A stretch of DNA of 8,175 nucleotides from the NCBI GenBank assembly GCA_029058455.1, contig JAIDXU010000347.1, positions 1 to 8,175 on the forward strand. Reading direction: 5' to 3'. The translations under genes and the position numbers were made by a program. Positions 1-5,999 of this stretch are shown here, one piece after another. The stretch is from Paramuribaculum sp. GTDB taxonomy: Bacteria; Bacteroidota; Bacteroidia; Bacteroidales; Muribaculaceae. How positions within the stretch are numbered: position 1 is the first letter of the stretch; each line of letters opens with the position of its first letter. Under the pieces are notes generated by a model. The model was not told the origin of the DNA and did no database searches. It saw only the letters and a list, made by a program, of their open reading frames with translations.

Positions 1-37
1 TCGCCAAACAGGGCAATCACGGTTGAAAAAAAACTGC

Positions 38-45
38 TAACTTTG
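38..45 (+). promoter_or_regulatory. Bacteroidota-type promoter -7 element upstream of mlaE
   Basis: TAACTTTG matches the Bacteroidota primary sigma factor -7 consensus TAnnTTTG at every fixed position. Transcription would start near base 52, giving a leader of roughly 58 nt before the preferred mlaE ATG at 110. I see no good TTTG -33 element at the usual spacing; the nearest TTG (23-25) is too close. Many Bacteroidota promoters have a weak -33 box, so this lowers but does not remove confidence. Confidence 0.6.
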
Positions 46-109
46 CAGCAATTTCAGCTCTTTCAGGCTGTTCTCACTCTATTTGCGCCTCCCTTCTCAG
101 TCTAAGATT

Positions 110-859
110 ATGTTGATAACAAGCTCGCTCGTTACTTTCGGCCGCTACTGGCTGTTTATGAAAAGGGTGTTTACCGCCCCCGACCGCTGGCGTGTGTTTT
201 TCCGACGCACGGTGCTTGAGATTTCAAAGCTTGGCGTTGACTCCATCCCTCTTGTGATAGTGATTTCACTATTTATAGGTGCGGTTATCACCATTCAGAT
301 GAAACTCAACACCTCCAACCCCCTCATCCCCGCCTATTCGGTAGGTCTCGCCACCCGCGACATTGTGTTGCTCGAGTTCTCCAACTCGATTCTGTGTCTG
401 ATTCTCGCCGGCAAGGTAGGTTCGAACATCGCCTCTGAAATCGGCACTATGAGGGCAACCGAACAGATCGACGCCCTCGACATAATGGGTGTCAACTCGG
501 CCAACTTCCTCGTGCTCCCCAAAGTGGTCGGCTTTCTTCTCTTCATGCCTGTGCTGGTGGCTCTCTGTATCTTCACCTCTATGGTGGGCGGCTATTTCGT
601 GGCTCTGTTTACCGACATTATCTCGGTGAGCAAGTATATTTACGGCCTGCAGGCTTACTTCAACGAATGGTATGTGTGGTATGGCTTCATAAAGAGTTTT
701 GTGTTTGCCTATATCATAGCGTCGGTAGCGTCGTTCTACGGCTATTATGTTAAAGGCGGAGCGCTCGAAGTGGGCAAGGCTTCGACCAACGCGGTGGTTG
801 CCAGCTCGATTCTCATACTCCTCGCCGATGTGATACTCACCAAATTACTGCTGCAATGA
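110..859 (+). CDS. mlaE: MlaE-family ABC transporter permease (MCE/phospholipid transport)
   Basis: Integral inner-membrane permease of an Mla-type ABC transporter that moves phospholipids between inner and outer membranes; it would dimerise and pair with the ATPase encoded next. The 249-residue product has an N-terminal amphipathic stretch and about five hydrophobic segments (roughly residues 46-66, 84-104, 133-165, 190-212, 227-248). The family hallmark EIGTMRATEQIDA (residues 110-122), which contacts the ATPase, is intact, as is the GYYVKGGALEVG segment (211-222) typical of the C-terminal part. Length is normal for the family. The frame is open back to a TTG at 83, but I prefer ATG 110: it gives the usual MlaE N-terminus, TTG starts are uncommon, and neither start has a Shine-Dalgarno sequence. 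It overlaps mlaF by four bases (ATGA). The family assignment is firm; transport direction cannot be read from sequence. Confidence 0.93.
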   Translation: MLITSSLVTFGRYWLFMKRVFTAPDRWRVFFRRTVLEISKLGVDSIPLVIVISLFIGAVITIQMKLNTSNPLIPAYSVGLATRDIVLLEFSNSILCLILAGKVGSNIASEIGTMRATEQIDALDIMGVNSANFLVLPKVVGFLLFMPVLVALCIFTSMVGGYFVALFTDIISVSKYIYGLQAYFNEWYVWYGFIKSFVFAYIIASVASFYGYYVKGGALEVGKASTNAVVASSILILLADVILTKLLLQ

Positions 860-1638
860 TCGAGGTTAAGAATATCACCAAGTCGTTTGACGACGGGCGC
901 ACGGTGCTCCACGACGTAAGCGCCACATTCCACACCGGCAAAACCAACCTGATCATAGGTCAGAGCGGATCGGGCAAAACGGTGCTTATGAAATCGATCG
1001 TTGGCCTCATGCGCCCCGATAGCGGAGAAATTCTCTATGACGGGCGCGACCTTCTCTCCATGACCGTCGACCAGATCAAGGAGTTGCGCAAGGAAATCGG
1101 TATGCTGTTTCAGGGCTCGGCGCTGTTCGACTCCGAGACCGTGCTTGAAAATGTTATGTTTCCCCTGATGATGTTTACCGACATGACTCCGGCCCAGCAG
1201 AAAGAGAGGGCACAGTTCTGTCTTGAACGCGTCAATCTCAAGGGGGCCGACCATAAATACCCCTCCGAGATTTCGGGAGGTATGCAGAAACGTGTGGCTA
1301 TTGCCCGCGCCATAGCCCTCAATCCCAAATACCTGTTCTGCGACGAGCCCAACTCAGGCCTCGACCCCCGCACCTCGATAGTGATCGACGAGCTGCTGAG
1401 CGACATCACTCATGAATATGACATTACCACCATCATCAACACCCACGACATGAACTCGGTGCTCGGCATAGGTGAAAACATCATCTTCATCAACAAGGGT
1501 TACCGCGAATGGGTCGGCGACAAGCAGACCATCTTCCATACCGCCACAAAAGCCCTCGACGAATTTGTTTTCGCCACCAAGCTCTTCCAGGAGGTAAAGG
1601 ATTATATCGTCAGCAACGCACACAAGGCCGAAAATTGA
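856..1638 (+). CDS. mlaF: MlaF-family ABC transporter ATP-binding protein
   Basis: Cytoplasmic ATPase that powers the MlaE permease. The 260-residue protein has every ABC ATPase motif: Walker A GQSGSGKT (residues 35-42), Q-loop Gln86, signature SGGMQ (140-144), Walker B ending in CDEP with catalytic Glu164, D-loop SGLD (167-170) and switch His197 in NTHD. The signature variant SGGMQKR is characteristic of the MlaF/Ttg2A group rather than of importers with LSGGQ. No residue needed for catalysis is missing. The start overlaps the mlaE stop as ATGA, implying translational coupling and equal supply of the two subunits. In E. coli the MCE protein MlaD, MlaC and MlaB follow in the same operon; here the next gene is an unrelated peptidase after a probable terminator, so the MCE partner must be elsewhere. 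Confidence 0.95.
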   Translation: MIEVKNITKSFDDGRTVLHDVSATFHTGKTNLIIGQSGSGKTVLMKSIVGLMRPDSGEILYDGRDLLSMTVDQIKELRKEIGMLFQGSALFDSETVLENVMFPLMMFTDMTPAQQKERAQFCLERVNLKGADHKYPSEISGGMQKRVAIARAIALNPKYLFCDEPNSGLDPRTSIVIDELLSDITHEYDITTIINTHDMNSVLGIGENIIFINKGYREWVGDKQTIFHTATKALDEFVFATKLFQEVKDYIVSNAHKAEN

Positions 1639-1689
1639 AAAAAACCTTCGGGTCAATGCAATATTCGGCACTTTTTACCATTTATATTT

Positions 1690-1728
1690 ATGGAGGAAAG
1701 CCATGTTTTGACTTTCCCCATTTTGTTT
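1690..1728 (+). terminator. Probable intrinsic terminator after mlaEF
   Basis: The arms ATGG plus GGAAAG (1690-1693, 1695-1700, with A1694 bulged) pair with CTTTCC plus CCAT (1712-1721). This gives ten base pairs around an 11-nt loop, and the stem runs straight into TTTTGTTT. The position, 52 nt after the mlaF stop and 18 nt before the next start, fits the end of a transcription unit. Half of the pairs are A-T or T-A, so strength is moderate and some read-through is likely. Confidence 0.55.
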
Positions 1729-1745
1729 ATCTCTATTAAGACACT

Positions 1746-2909
1746 ATGAAAAGAATACTCCTCAGATTTTTATTTATATTACCCGTATTGCTTGCCGTCG
1801 CAGCTTGTCATAAAGATAAGCCCGAACCTGAGCTGACTCCCCACCGCACAGTGCTGATATATATGGCGGCCAACAACTCACTCGGCCAATATGACTATGA
1901 CGAGTTTGACCTCGACGAGATGAAAGCAGGCGTGGCCAACAACGCCCTTCAGGGAGGCCGACTGCTCGTCTATCACGCTCCCTATGGCGGTGAAGCCCCC
2001 ACCCTTATCGAACTTACCAAAAACGGGGAGATAATCCATAAGACCTATTCAACCGACATCTCAACCCTCTCGGTAGAGAGATTTCATGAAGTATTTGCCG
2101 ATGTGATAACCTATGCTCCGGCCAAAGATTACGGCCTGGTGCTCTGGAGTCACGGCACGGGATGGATCGAAGCGGGTAAATCGCGCTCTTCTTCCAATCC
2201 GTTGTCGCGTCTCGGCGAGGAGGTAATGCCGCTGTCGTTTGGCGAGGATGGCAAGGTGAAAATGGACATAAGCGATCTCGCCACCGCCCTCAAGCCTTTC
2301 AGCCCGTCGTTTATATATTTCGACGCCTGCCTGATGGGAAATGTCGAAACCGCCTATGAGCTTCGCGATGTGACCCCCGTTATAGTTGCCTCAGGCACCG
2401 AAACCACAGTCTACGGCATGAGATATGACTATAACCTGCCGGTGTTTTTCGCCCCTGAGCTCGATCTGGTGAAAGCCGCTCAAAACACTTACAACTACTA
2501 TCAGAGCGGCAACGCTCCCTATAAGGCATGCACCATTTCGGTCATCAACACTGCCGCTCTCAACGAGCTTGCCGAGGCCACACGCAACATCATGCTCACC
2601 GGAGCGCTTCCGGCCCCCAACTACAATCCCATCACCTATCGTCTCTATTATGACGAGACCTATGATATGCCCGACTATATACGTAATCTCGACGTTGACC
2701 CGGCACTCATAGCGAAGTGGAACGAGGCCTATGCCAAAACCGTGATCTATCACGCCTCGACACCCTATTACGGCTCGCTCGACACCTCCAAATACGGAGG
2801 CCTGGGTTGCTACATTCTTCACAGATATGAGGACAGCTTCACCAAGGGCTATAACAAAACCCTGTGGTATAAAGACGTGGTAAGCCTCAATCCCTCACTT
2901 CAGCCCTGA
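1746..2909 (+). CDS. C11 (clostripain) family cysteine peptidase, lipoprotein
   Basis: A predicted secreted endopeptidase anchored by lipid. Residues 1-20 form a short, positively charged then hydrophobic signal peptide ending in a lipobox (AVAAC) with the modified Cys at 21. The mature part is a caspase-like C11 domain: catalytic His136 lies in WSHGTGW and catalytic Cys195 in FDACLMG, both at the ends of hydrophobic strands as expected. Asp193, two residues before the Cys, matches the position that in characterised Bacteroidales C11 enzymes lines the S1 pocket and favours Arg/Lys at P1 (recalled from family knowledge). The linker between His and Cys (about 140-175) carries several basic residues that could be self-cleavage sites. 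At 387 residues it is normal for the family. The residues after Cys21 (HKDKPEPE) are charged and could aid surface export, but this is a guess. Substrate unknown. The mscS-like gene follows after 15 bases. Confidence 0.9.
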   Translation: MKRILLRFLFILPVLLAVAACHKDKPEPELTPHRTVLIYMAANNSLGQYDYDEFDLDEMKAGVANNALQGGRLLVYHAPYGGEAPTLIELTKNGEIIHKTYSTDISTLSVERFHEVFADVITYAPAKDYGLVLWSHGTGWIEAGKSRSSSNPLSRLGEEVMPLSFGEDGKVKMDISDLATALKPFSPSFIYFDACLMGNVETAYELRDVTPVIVASGTETTVYGMRYDYNLPVFFAPELDLVKAAQNTYNYYQSGNAPYKACTISVINTAALNELAEATRNIMLTGALPAPNYNPITYRLYYDETYDMPDYIRNLDVDPALIAKWNEAYAKTVIYHASTPYYGSLDTSKYGGLGCYILHRYEDSFTKGYNKTLWYKDVVSLNPSLQP

Positions 2910-2924
2910 TTATAAATCCATATC

Positions 2925-3893
2925 ATGCTACTGTTACAGACCGAGTTTCCTGTCGTTAATCCTGAACAGATCGACACCACAAAGCTTGCCGGCGACCTTG
3001 AGCAGTTTAAAGGACTGACATTCGTGGAGCTGCTCAACAAACTGGCGCAGATTTCAGTAGACTTTGTGATACACGTTGCCATCGCCATAGCGGTGTTCTA
3101 TGCGGGCAAGTTTATCATCAACAAGCTCTACAAACTGGTGTCGCGCGTGTTGATAAAGCGCAATGTTGATCAGTCGCTCACCACATTTGTGCTGAGCATG
3201 ATAAGGATAGTGCTTTATTTCATCCTGACCGTCACCGTAATAGGCATTCTCGGCATTAACACCACCTCGTTCCTTGCCATCTTTGCCTCGGCCGGCGTGG
3301 CGGTAGGTATGGCTCTGAGCGGCACCCTCCAGAACTTTGCCGGAGGTGTGCTGATTCTGCTGCTCAAACCCTACCGGATAGGCGACTATATCGAAGCGCA
3401 GGGTTATGCCGGCACAGTGACCGAGATACAGATTTTCCACACCATAATCTGCACGCCCGACAATAAGACGATAATAATTCCCAACGGCGGCCTGTCGACC
3501 GGCAGCATCAACAACTGGTCGCGTCAGGGCTATCGCCGCATATCGTGGAATATCTCTCTCGCCTATGGCACCGACTTTGACGAGGTTGTCAAGGCCATTC
3601 TCGAGATAGTGGAGAAAGACCCCCGCACCATCACCTCGAAAGAAGATGTCAAGAAAGCGCTTTCCAACATCCCCGAACACTCCCAGATACCCGAAGTCAC
3701 TCCCAAGGTTGTACTCGACTCATTGGGCGACAGCGCTATCGTAGTGTCGGTGAGAGCATGGGCGCTCACCTCCGACTACTGGGGGCTGTTCTATGACATG
3801 CAGAAGGAGCTCTACACCGAGCTTCCCCGCCGTGGCTTCTCCTTCCCCTTCCCGCAGCTCGACGTGCATTTCCCCGACACCTCGGCTCAGTAA
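2925..3893 (+). CDS. mscS: MscS-family mechanosensitive ion channel
   Basis: Small-conductance mechanosensitive channel of the inner membrane, opening under tension to release solutes on osmotic downshock. The 322-residue protein has an N-terminal extension (1-40) and three transmembrane segments (about 44-65, 86-110, 114-146). The third is the Ala/Gly-patterned pore helix, AGVAVGMALSGTLQNF around 123-138. The cytoplasmic beta domain follows with KPYRIGDYIE (148-157), IPNG (185-188) and NNWSR (196-200), and the vestibule ends with FPFPQLDVHF (307-316). All of these are MscS hallmarks and the length is close to the three-helix MscS type (about 286 in E. coli), so this is not a large MscK-like form. 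The ATG at 2925 is the first Met of the frame; no Shine-Dalgarno sequence is visible. The 15-base gap to the peptidase suggests co-transcription; I see no promoter in the gap. Confidence 0.93.
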   Translation: MLLLQTEFPVVNPEQIDTTKLAGDLEQFKGLTFVELLNKLAQISVDFVIHVAIAIAVFYAGKFIINKLYKLVSRVLIKRNVDQSLTTFVLSMIRIVLYFILTVTVIGILGINTTSFLAIFASAGVAVGMALSGTLQNFAGGVLILLLKPYRIGDYIEAQGYAGTVTEIQIFHTIICTPDNKTIIIPNGGLSTGSINNWSRQGYRRISWNISLAYGTDFDEVVKAILEIVEKDPRTITSKEDVKKALSNIPEHSQIPEVTPKVVLDSLGDSAIVVSVRAWALTSDYWGLFYDMQKELYTELPRRGFSFPFPQLDVHFPDTSAQ

Positions 3894-3920
3894 AAATAAT
3901 TCCGGATTTCAGGTTACGCT

Positions 3921-3942
3921 CCGACCTTAATATTCAGGTCGG
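3921..3942 (+). other. Hairpin in the mscS 3' region
   Basis: CCGACCT (3921-3927) and AGGTCGG (3936-3942) form a perfect 7-bp stem with an 8-nt loop (TAATATTC). It has no T-tract directly after it, so it is not itself a standard terminator. It sits seven bases upstream of the stronger hairpin at 3949-3978 and probably forms part of the 3' end of the mscS transcript, where it could block exonucleases. Confidence 0.5.
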
Positions 3943-3948
3943 CCCGCC

Positions 3949-3983
3949 CCTTTCCACCGCACCTCTGCGGGGGAAAGGTTTAA
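3949..3983 (+). terminator. Intrinsic terminator after the C11 peptidase-mscS unit
   Basis: CCTTTCC (3949-3955) pairs with GGAAAGG (3972-3978), and inside it CCGCA (3957-3961) pairs with TGCGG (3966-3970) around the tetraloop CCTC. One A-G mismatch (3956 with 3971) interrupts twelve pairs. The stem is followed by TTTAAATT, a short but acceptable T-rich tail. Lying 55 nt after the mscS stop and ahead of the next promoter, it separates the two transcription units. Confidence 0.7.
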
Positions 3984-4022
3984 ATTATCTTAAAGTATAG
4001 GGTAAAATCAAGTTTTTTTCAT

Positions 4023-4030
4023 TAACTTTG
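4023..4030 (+). promoter_or_regulatory. Bacteroidota-type promoter -7 element for recJ-recQ
   Basis: TAACTTTG is a full match to TAnnTTTG, identical to the element in front of mlaE. A run of seven T residues (4013-4019) lies just upstream. No convincing TTTG -33 box is present at the normal spacing. Transcription would begin near 4036-4038, immediately at the first leader hairpin, leaving about 210 nt of untranslated RNA before recJ. Confidence 0.6.
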
Positions 4031-4034
4031 CGAT

Positions 4035-4070
4035 TACTCCGTGGAGTAGGGCGTGGCGGTAACAACCGCC
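4035..4070 (+). promoter_or_regulatory. Two hairpins at the 5' end of the recJ leader
   Basis: TACTC (4035-4039) pairs with GAGTA (4044-4048) around CGTG. GGCGGT (4055-4060) pairs with ACCGCC (4065-4070) around AACA. Both stems are perfect and lie within the first 35 nt of the predicted transcript. The G-rich strand also offers GGGCG (4049-4053), which could pair with CGCCC at 4067-4071, 4204-4208 or 4215-4219, so alternative folds are possible. No T-tract follows, so these are not terminators. They may stabilise the 5' end or take part in control of recJ. Confidence 0.45.
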
Positions 4071-4250
4071 CTTAATGACAGCCCGTTCTCCTTTGCTCCG
4101 CGACGGCTCCCGAGCCACCCTCCCATCATCACTCTCCTCTGCCGTTTATCCTCATATCATCTCTCCCCCGTCTCTGCTCCTCTGCGCCGTGCCGGCCCGC
4201 AAACGCCCTCACAGCGCCCCGTGTTCGCAAAAAATAAAGAAAAAACATAA
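4071..4250 (+). promoter_or_regulatory. C-rich, G-poor untranslated leader of recJ
   Basis: Untranslated stretch between the 5' hairpins and recJ. From 4115 to 4182 it holds 34 C and only 4 G in 68 bases, rich in CT/CC dinucleotides and with little scope for folding. This is the composition expected of a Rho utilisation site. The 9-mer CTCCTCTGC occurs twice (4134-4142 and 4177-4185). The last 20 or so bases (4229-4250) are almost all A, which suits SD-independent initiation in Bacteroidota. An open frame starting at GTG 4053 ends in TAA directly before the recJ ATG, but its predicted product is low-complexity and not convincing as a protein. Confidence 0.4.
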
Positions 4251-5999
4251 ATGACAAGTAAATGGAATTACTTACCCCTTACTTCAGAAGAACAAAAATT
4301 AGAGACGGCATTAGCTGAACGATATGCTGACATGCCACCTGTGAGCGAACTGCTCGTGCAGCGTGGCATAAAATCGGTCGAGGAGGCGGAAAAATTCTTC
4401 CACCCCTCGCTTCGCGATATGCACGACCCGTTTCTGATGCCCGACATGCATAAAGCTGTTGAGCGTCTTAACAAAGCAATGGGTAAAAAGGAGAGAATCA
4501 TGGTATACGGCGACTATGATGTCGACGGCACGACTGCCGTGGCGCTGGTCTACAAATACCTTCGTAACTACTACTCCAACATAGAATATTATATCCCCAC
4601 CCGTTATGATGAGGGATATGGCATCTCACGCCGCAGTATCGACTATGCGGCTTCGCAAGATGTGAAACTGGTGATTATTCTCGATTGCGGAATCAAGGCC
4701 ATCGAGGAGATCGCCTATGCCCGTACCCTCGGGATTGACTTCATTATCTGCGACCACCATGTGCCCGACGACGAGCTGCCCGACGCCGTGGCGATACTCA
4801 ACCCCAAGCTGGAGGGAAGCACCTATCCCTGCTCCCATCTGTCGGGTTGCGGTGTAGGCTTCAAGTTCATGCAGGCGTTTGCCATAAGCAACGGTATTCC
4901 CGCCACCGAGCTTGAAACAATGCTCGACCTCGTGGCCGTGAGCATCGCCGCCGACATAGTGCCGATGGTGGATGAAAACCGCATAATGGCCTATCACGGC
5001 CTGAGACGGCTCAACACCAATCCCAATCTCGGCCTGAGATCGATAATACGCATTTGCGGTCTCACCGGCAAGGAAATCACCATCAGCGACATAGTGTTTA
5101 AGATCGGTCCCCGCCTCAACGCAAGCGGCCGAATGCAGAACGGCCGCCAGAGCGTCGACATCCTCGTGGCACGCGACATGTCGGAAGCCAACGAAAAAGG
5201 CAAGATCATCGACCGCTACAATCAGGACCGCAAGGAACTCGACAAGCGCATTACCGAGGAGGCAAACGCCATTCTCGAAGCCCGTGGCGAGCTCAACAGC
5301 GACAAGAAGTCGATCGTGATCTATAACAAAGACTGGCATCGCGGCATAATCGGCATCGTGGCCTCGCGCCTCACCGAGCTTTACTACAAGCCCTCGGTGG
5401 TGCTGACGCTCAACAACGGTCTGGCCACCGGCTCGTCGCGCTCGGTGCAGGGTTTCGACATCTACAAAGCCATCGACGCCACCCGCGATCTGCTTGAAAA
5501 CTTCGGAGGACACACCTATGCCGTTGGCCTCTCGCTCAAAGAGGAAAACATACCGGAGTTTACACGCCGATTTGAGGAATATGTGGCCGCCAACATCCTG
5601 CCGTCGCAGCTCACCCCCCTGCTCGACATCGATGCCTACATCACTTTCAGCAACATCACCCATGAGTTTGTGTCTCAGCTCAAGAAGTTTAATCCTTTCG
5701 GGCCGGGCAACCGCAAACCGGTGTTCTGTGCGAGAAACGTGGTTGACTTCGGCACCTCGAAGCTCGTGGGGCGCAACCTCGAGCATATAAAGCTCGAGAT
5801 GGTCGACGACACAAGCGGAAAGGTGTTCTATGGCATAGCATTCAATGCCGCACAACATTTCGACTACATCCACGCCGGCAAGCCTTTCGACATCTGCTTT
5901 ACCATCGAGGGCAACAAGTTTAATCAAGGATCAAGCCGTATTCAGCTTTTTGTCAAGGAAATCCACACCGGTCTCGACACCGCTCCCAAACAATCCTGA
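4251..5999 (+). CDS. recJ: Single-stranded-DNA-specific exonuclease RecJ
   Basis: Cytoplasmic 5'-3' single-strand DNA exonuclease of the DHH phosphoesterase superfamily, used in RecF-pathway recombination, mismatch and base-excision repair. The 582-residue protein has the metal-binding motifs in order: YGDYDVDG (86-93), LDCG (144-147, Asp145), DHH (168-170), SGCGVGFK (198-205) and AADIVPM with Asp235. GPRLNASGRM (286-295) and SSRS (395-398) follow, then the DHHA1 motif GGH at 419-421. The last part, about 455-570, is the OB-fold DNA-binding domain with NPFGPGNRKPVF (481-492). All catalytic Asp and His residues are present. Val425 stands where many relatives have Ala after GGH; this is minor. 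Length is normal. The start is an ATG directly after an A-rich tract and a TAA. The stop overlaps the recQ start by one base, so the two are almost certainly one operon. Confidence 0.96.
   Translation: MTSKWNYLPLTSEEQKLETALAERYADMPPVSELLVQRGIKSVEEAEKFFHPSLRDMHDPFLMPDMHKAVERLNKAMGKKERIMVYGDYDVDGTTAVALVYKYLRNYYSNIEYYIPTRYDEGYGISRRSIDYAASQDVKLVIILDCGIKAIEEIAYARTLGIDFIICDHHVPDDELPDAVAILNPKLEGSTYPCSHLSGCGVGFKFMQAFAISNGIPATELETMLDLVAVSIAADIVPMVDENRIMAYHGLRRLNTNPNLGLRSIIRICGLTGKEITISDIVFKIGPRLNASGRMQNGRQSVDILVARDMSEANEKGKIIDRYNQDRKELDKRITEEANAILEARGELNSDKKSIVIYNKDWHRGIIGIVASRLTELYYKPSVVLTLNNGLATGSSRSVQGFDIYKAIDATRDLLENFGGHTYAVGLSLKEENIPEFTRRFEEYVAANILPSQLTPLLDIDAYITFSNITHEFVSQLKKFNPFGPGNRKPVFCARNVVDFGTSKLVGRNLEHIKLEMVDDTSGKVFYGIAFNAAQHFDYIHAGKPFDICFTIEGNKFNQGSSRIQLFVKEIHTGLDTAPKQS

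Noticed and set aside
52..69. Imperfect tandem 9-mers (TTTCAGCTC, TTTCAGGCT) in the mlaE leader
   Set aside because: Only two imperfect copies; nothing separates this from chance.
83..109. TTG start giving mlaE nine extra residues
   Set aside because: TTG starts are uncommon, there is no SD before it, and the ATG at 110 gives the normal MlaE N-terminus. It cannot be excluded.
745..1254. 169-codon open frame on the - strand across the mlaE-mlaF junction
   Set aside because: Overlaps two intact ABC transporter genes and carries no motif of its own.
2391..2822. 143-codon open frame on the - strand opposite the C11 peptidase
   Set aside because: Fully inside a recognised peptidase gene with complete catalytic residues; composition is that of an antisense shadow.
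3054..3680. 208-codon open frame on the - strand opposite the MscS gene
   Set aside because: Shadow of a clearly conserved channel gene; no domain, start signal or promoter of its own.
4626..5927. 433-codon open frame on the - strand opposite recJ
   Set aside because: It lies wholly inside recJ, whose motifs are complete. C/G-ending codons keep the opposite frame free of stops, and the translation shows no recognisable motif.
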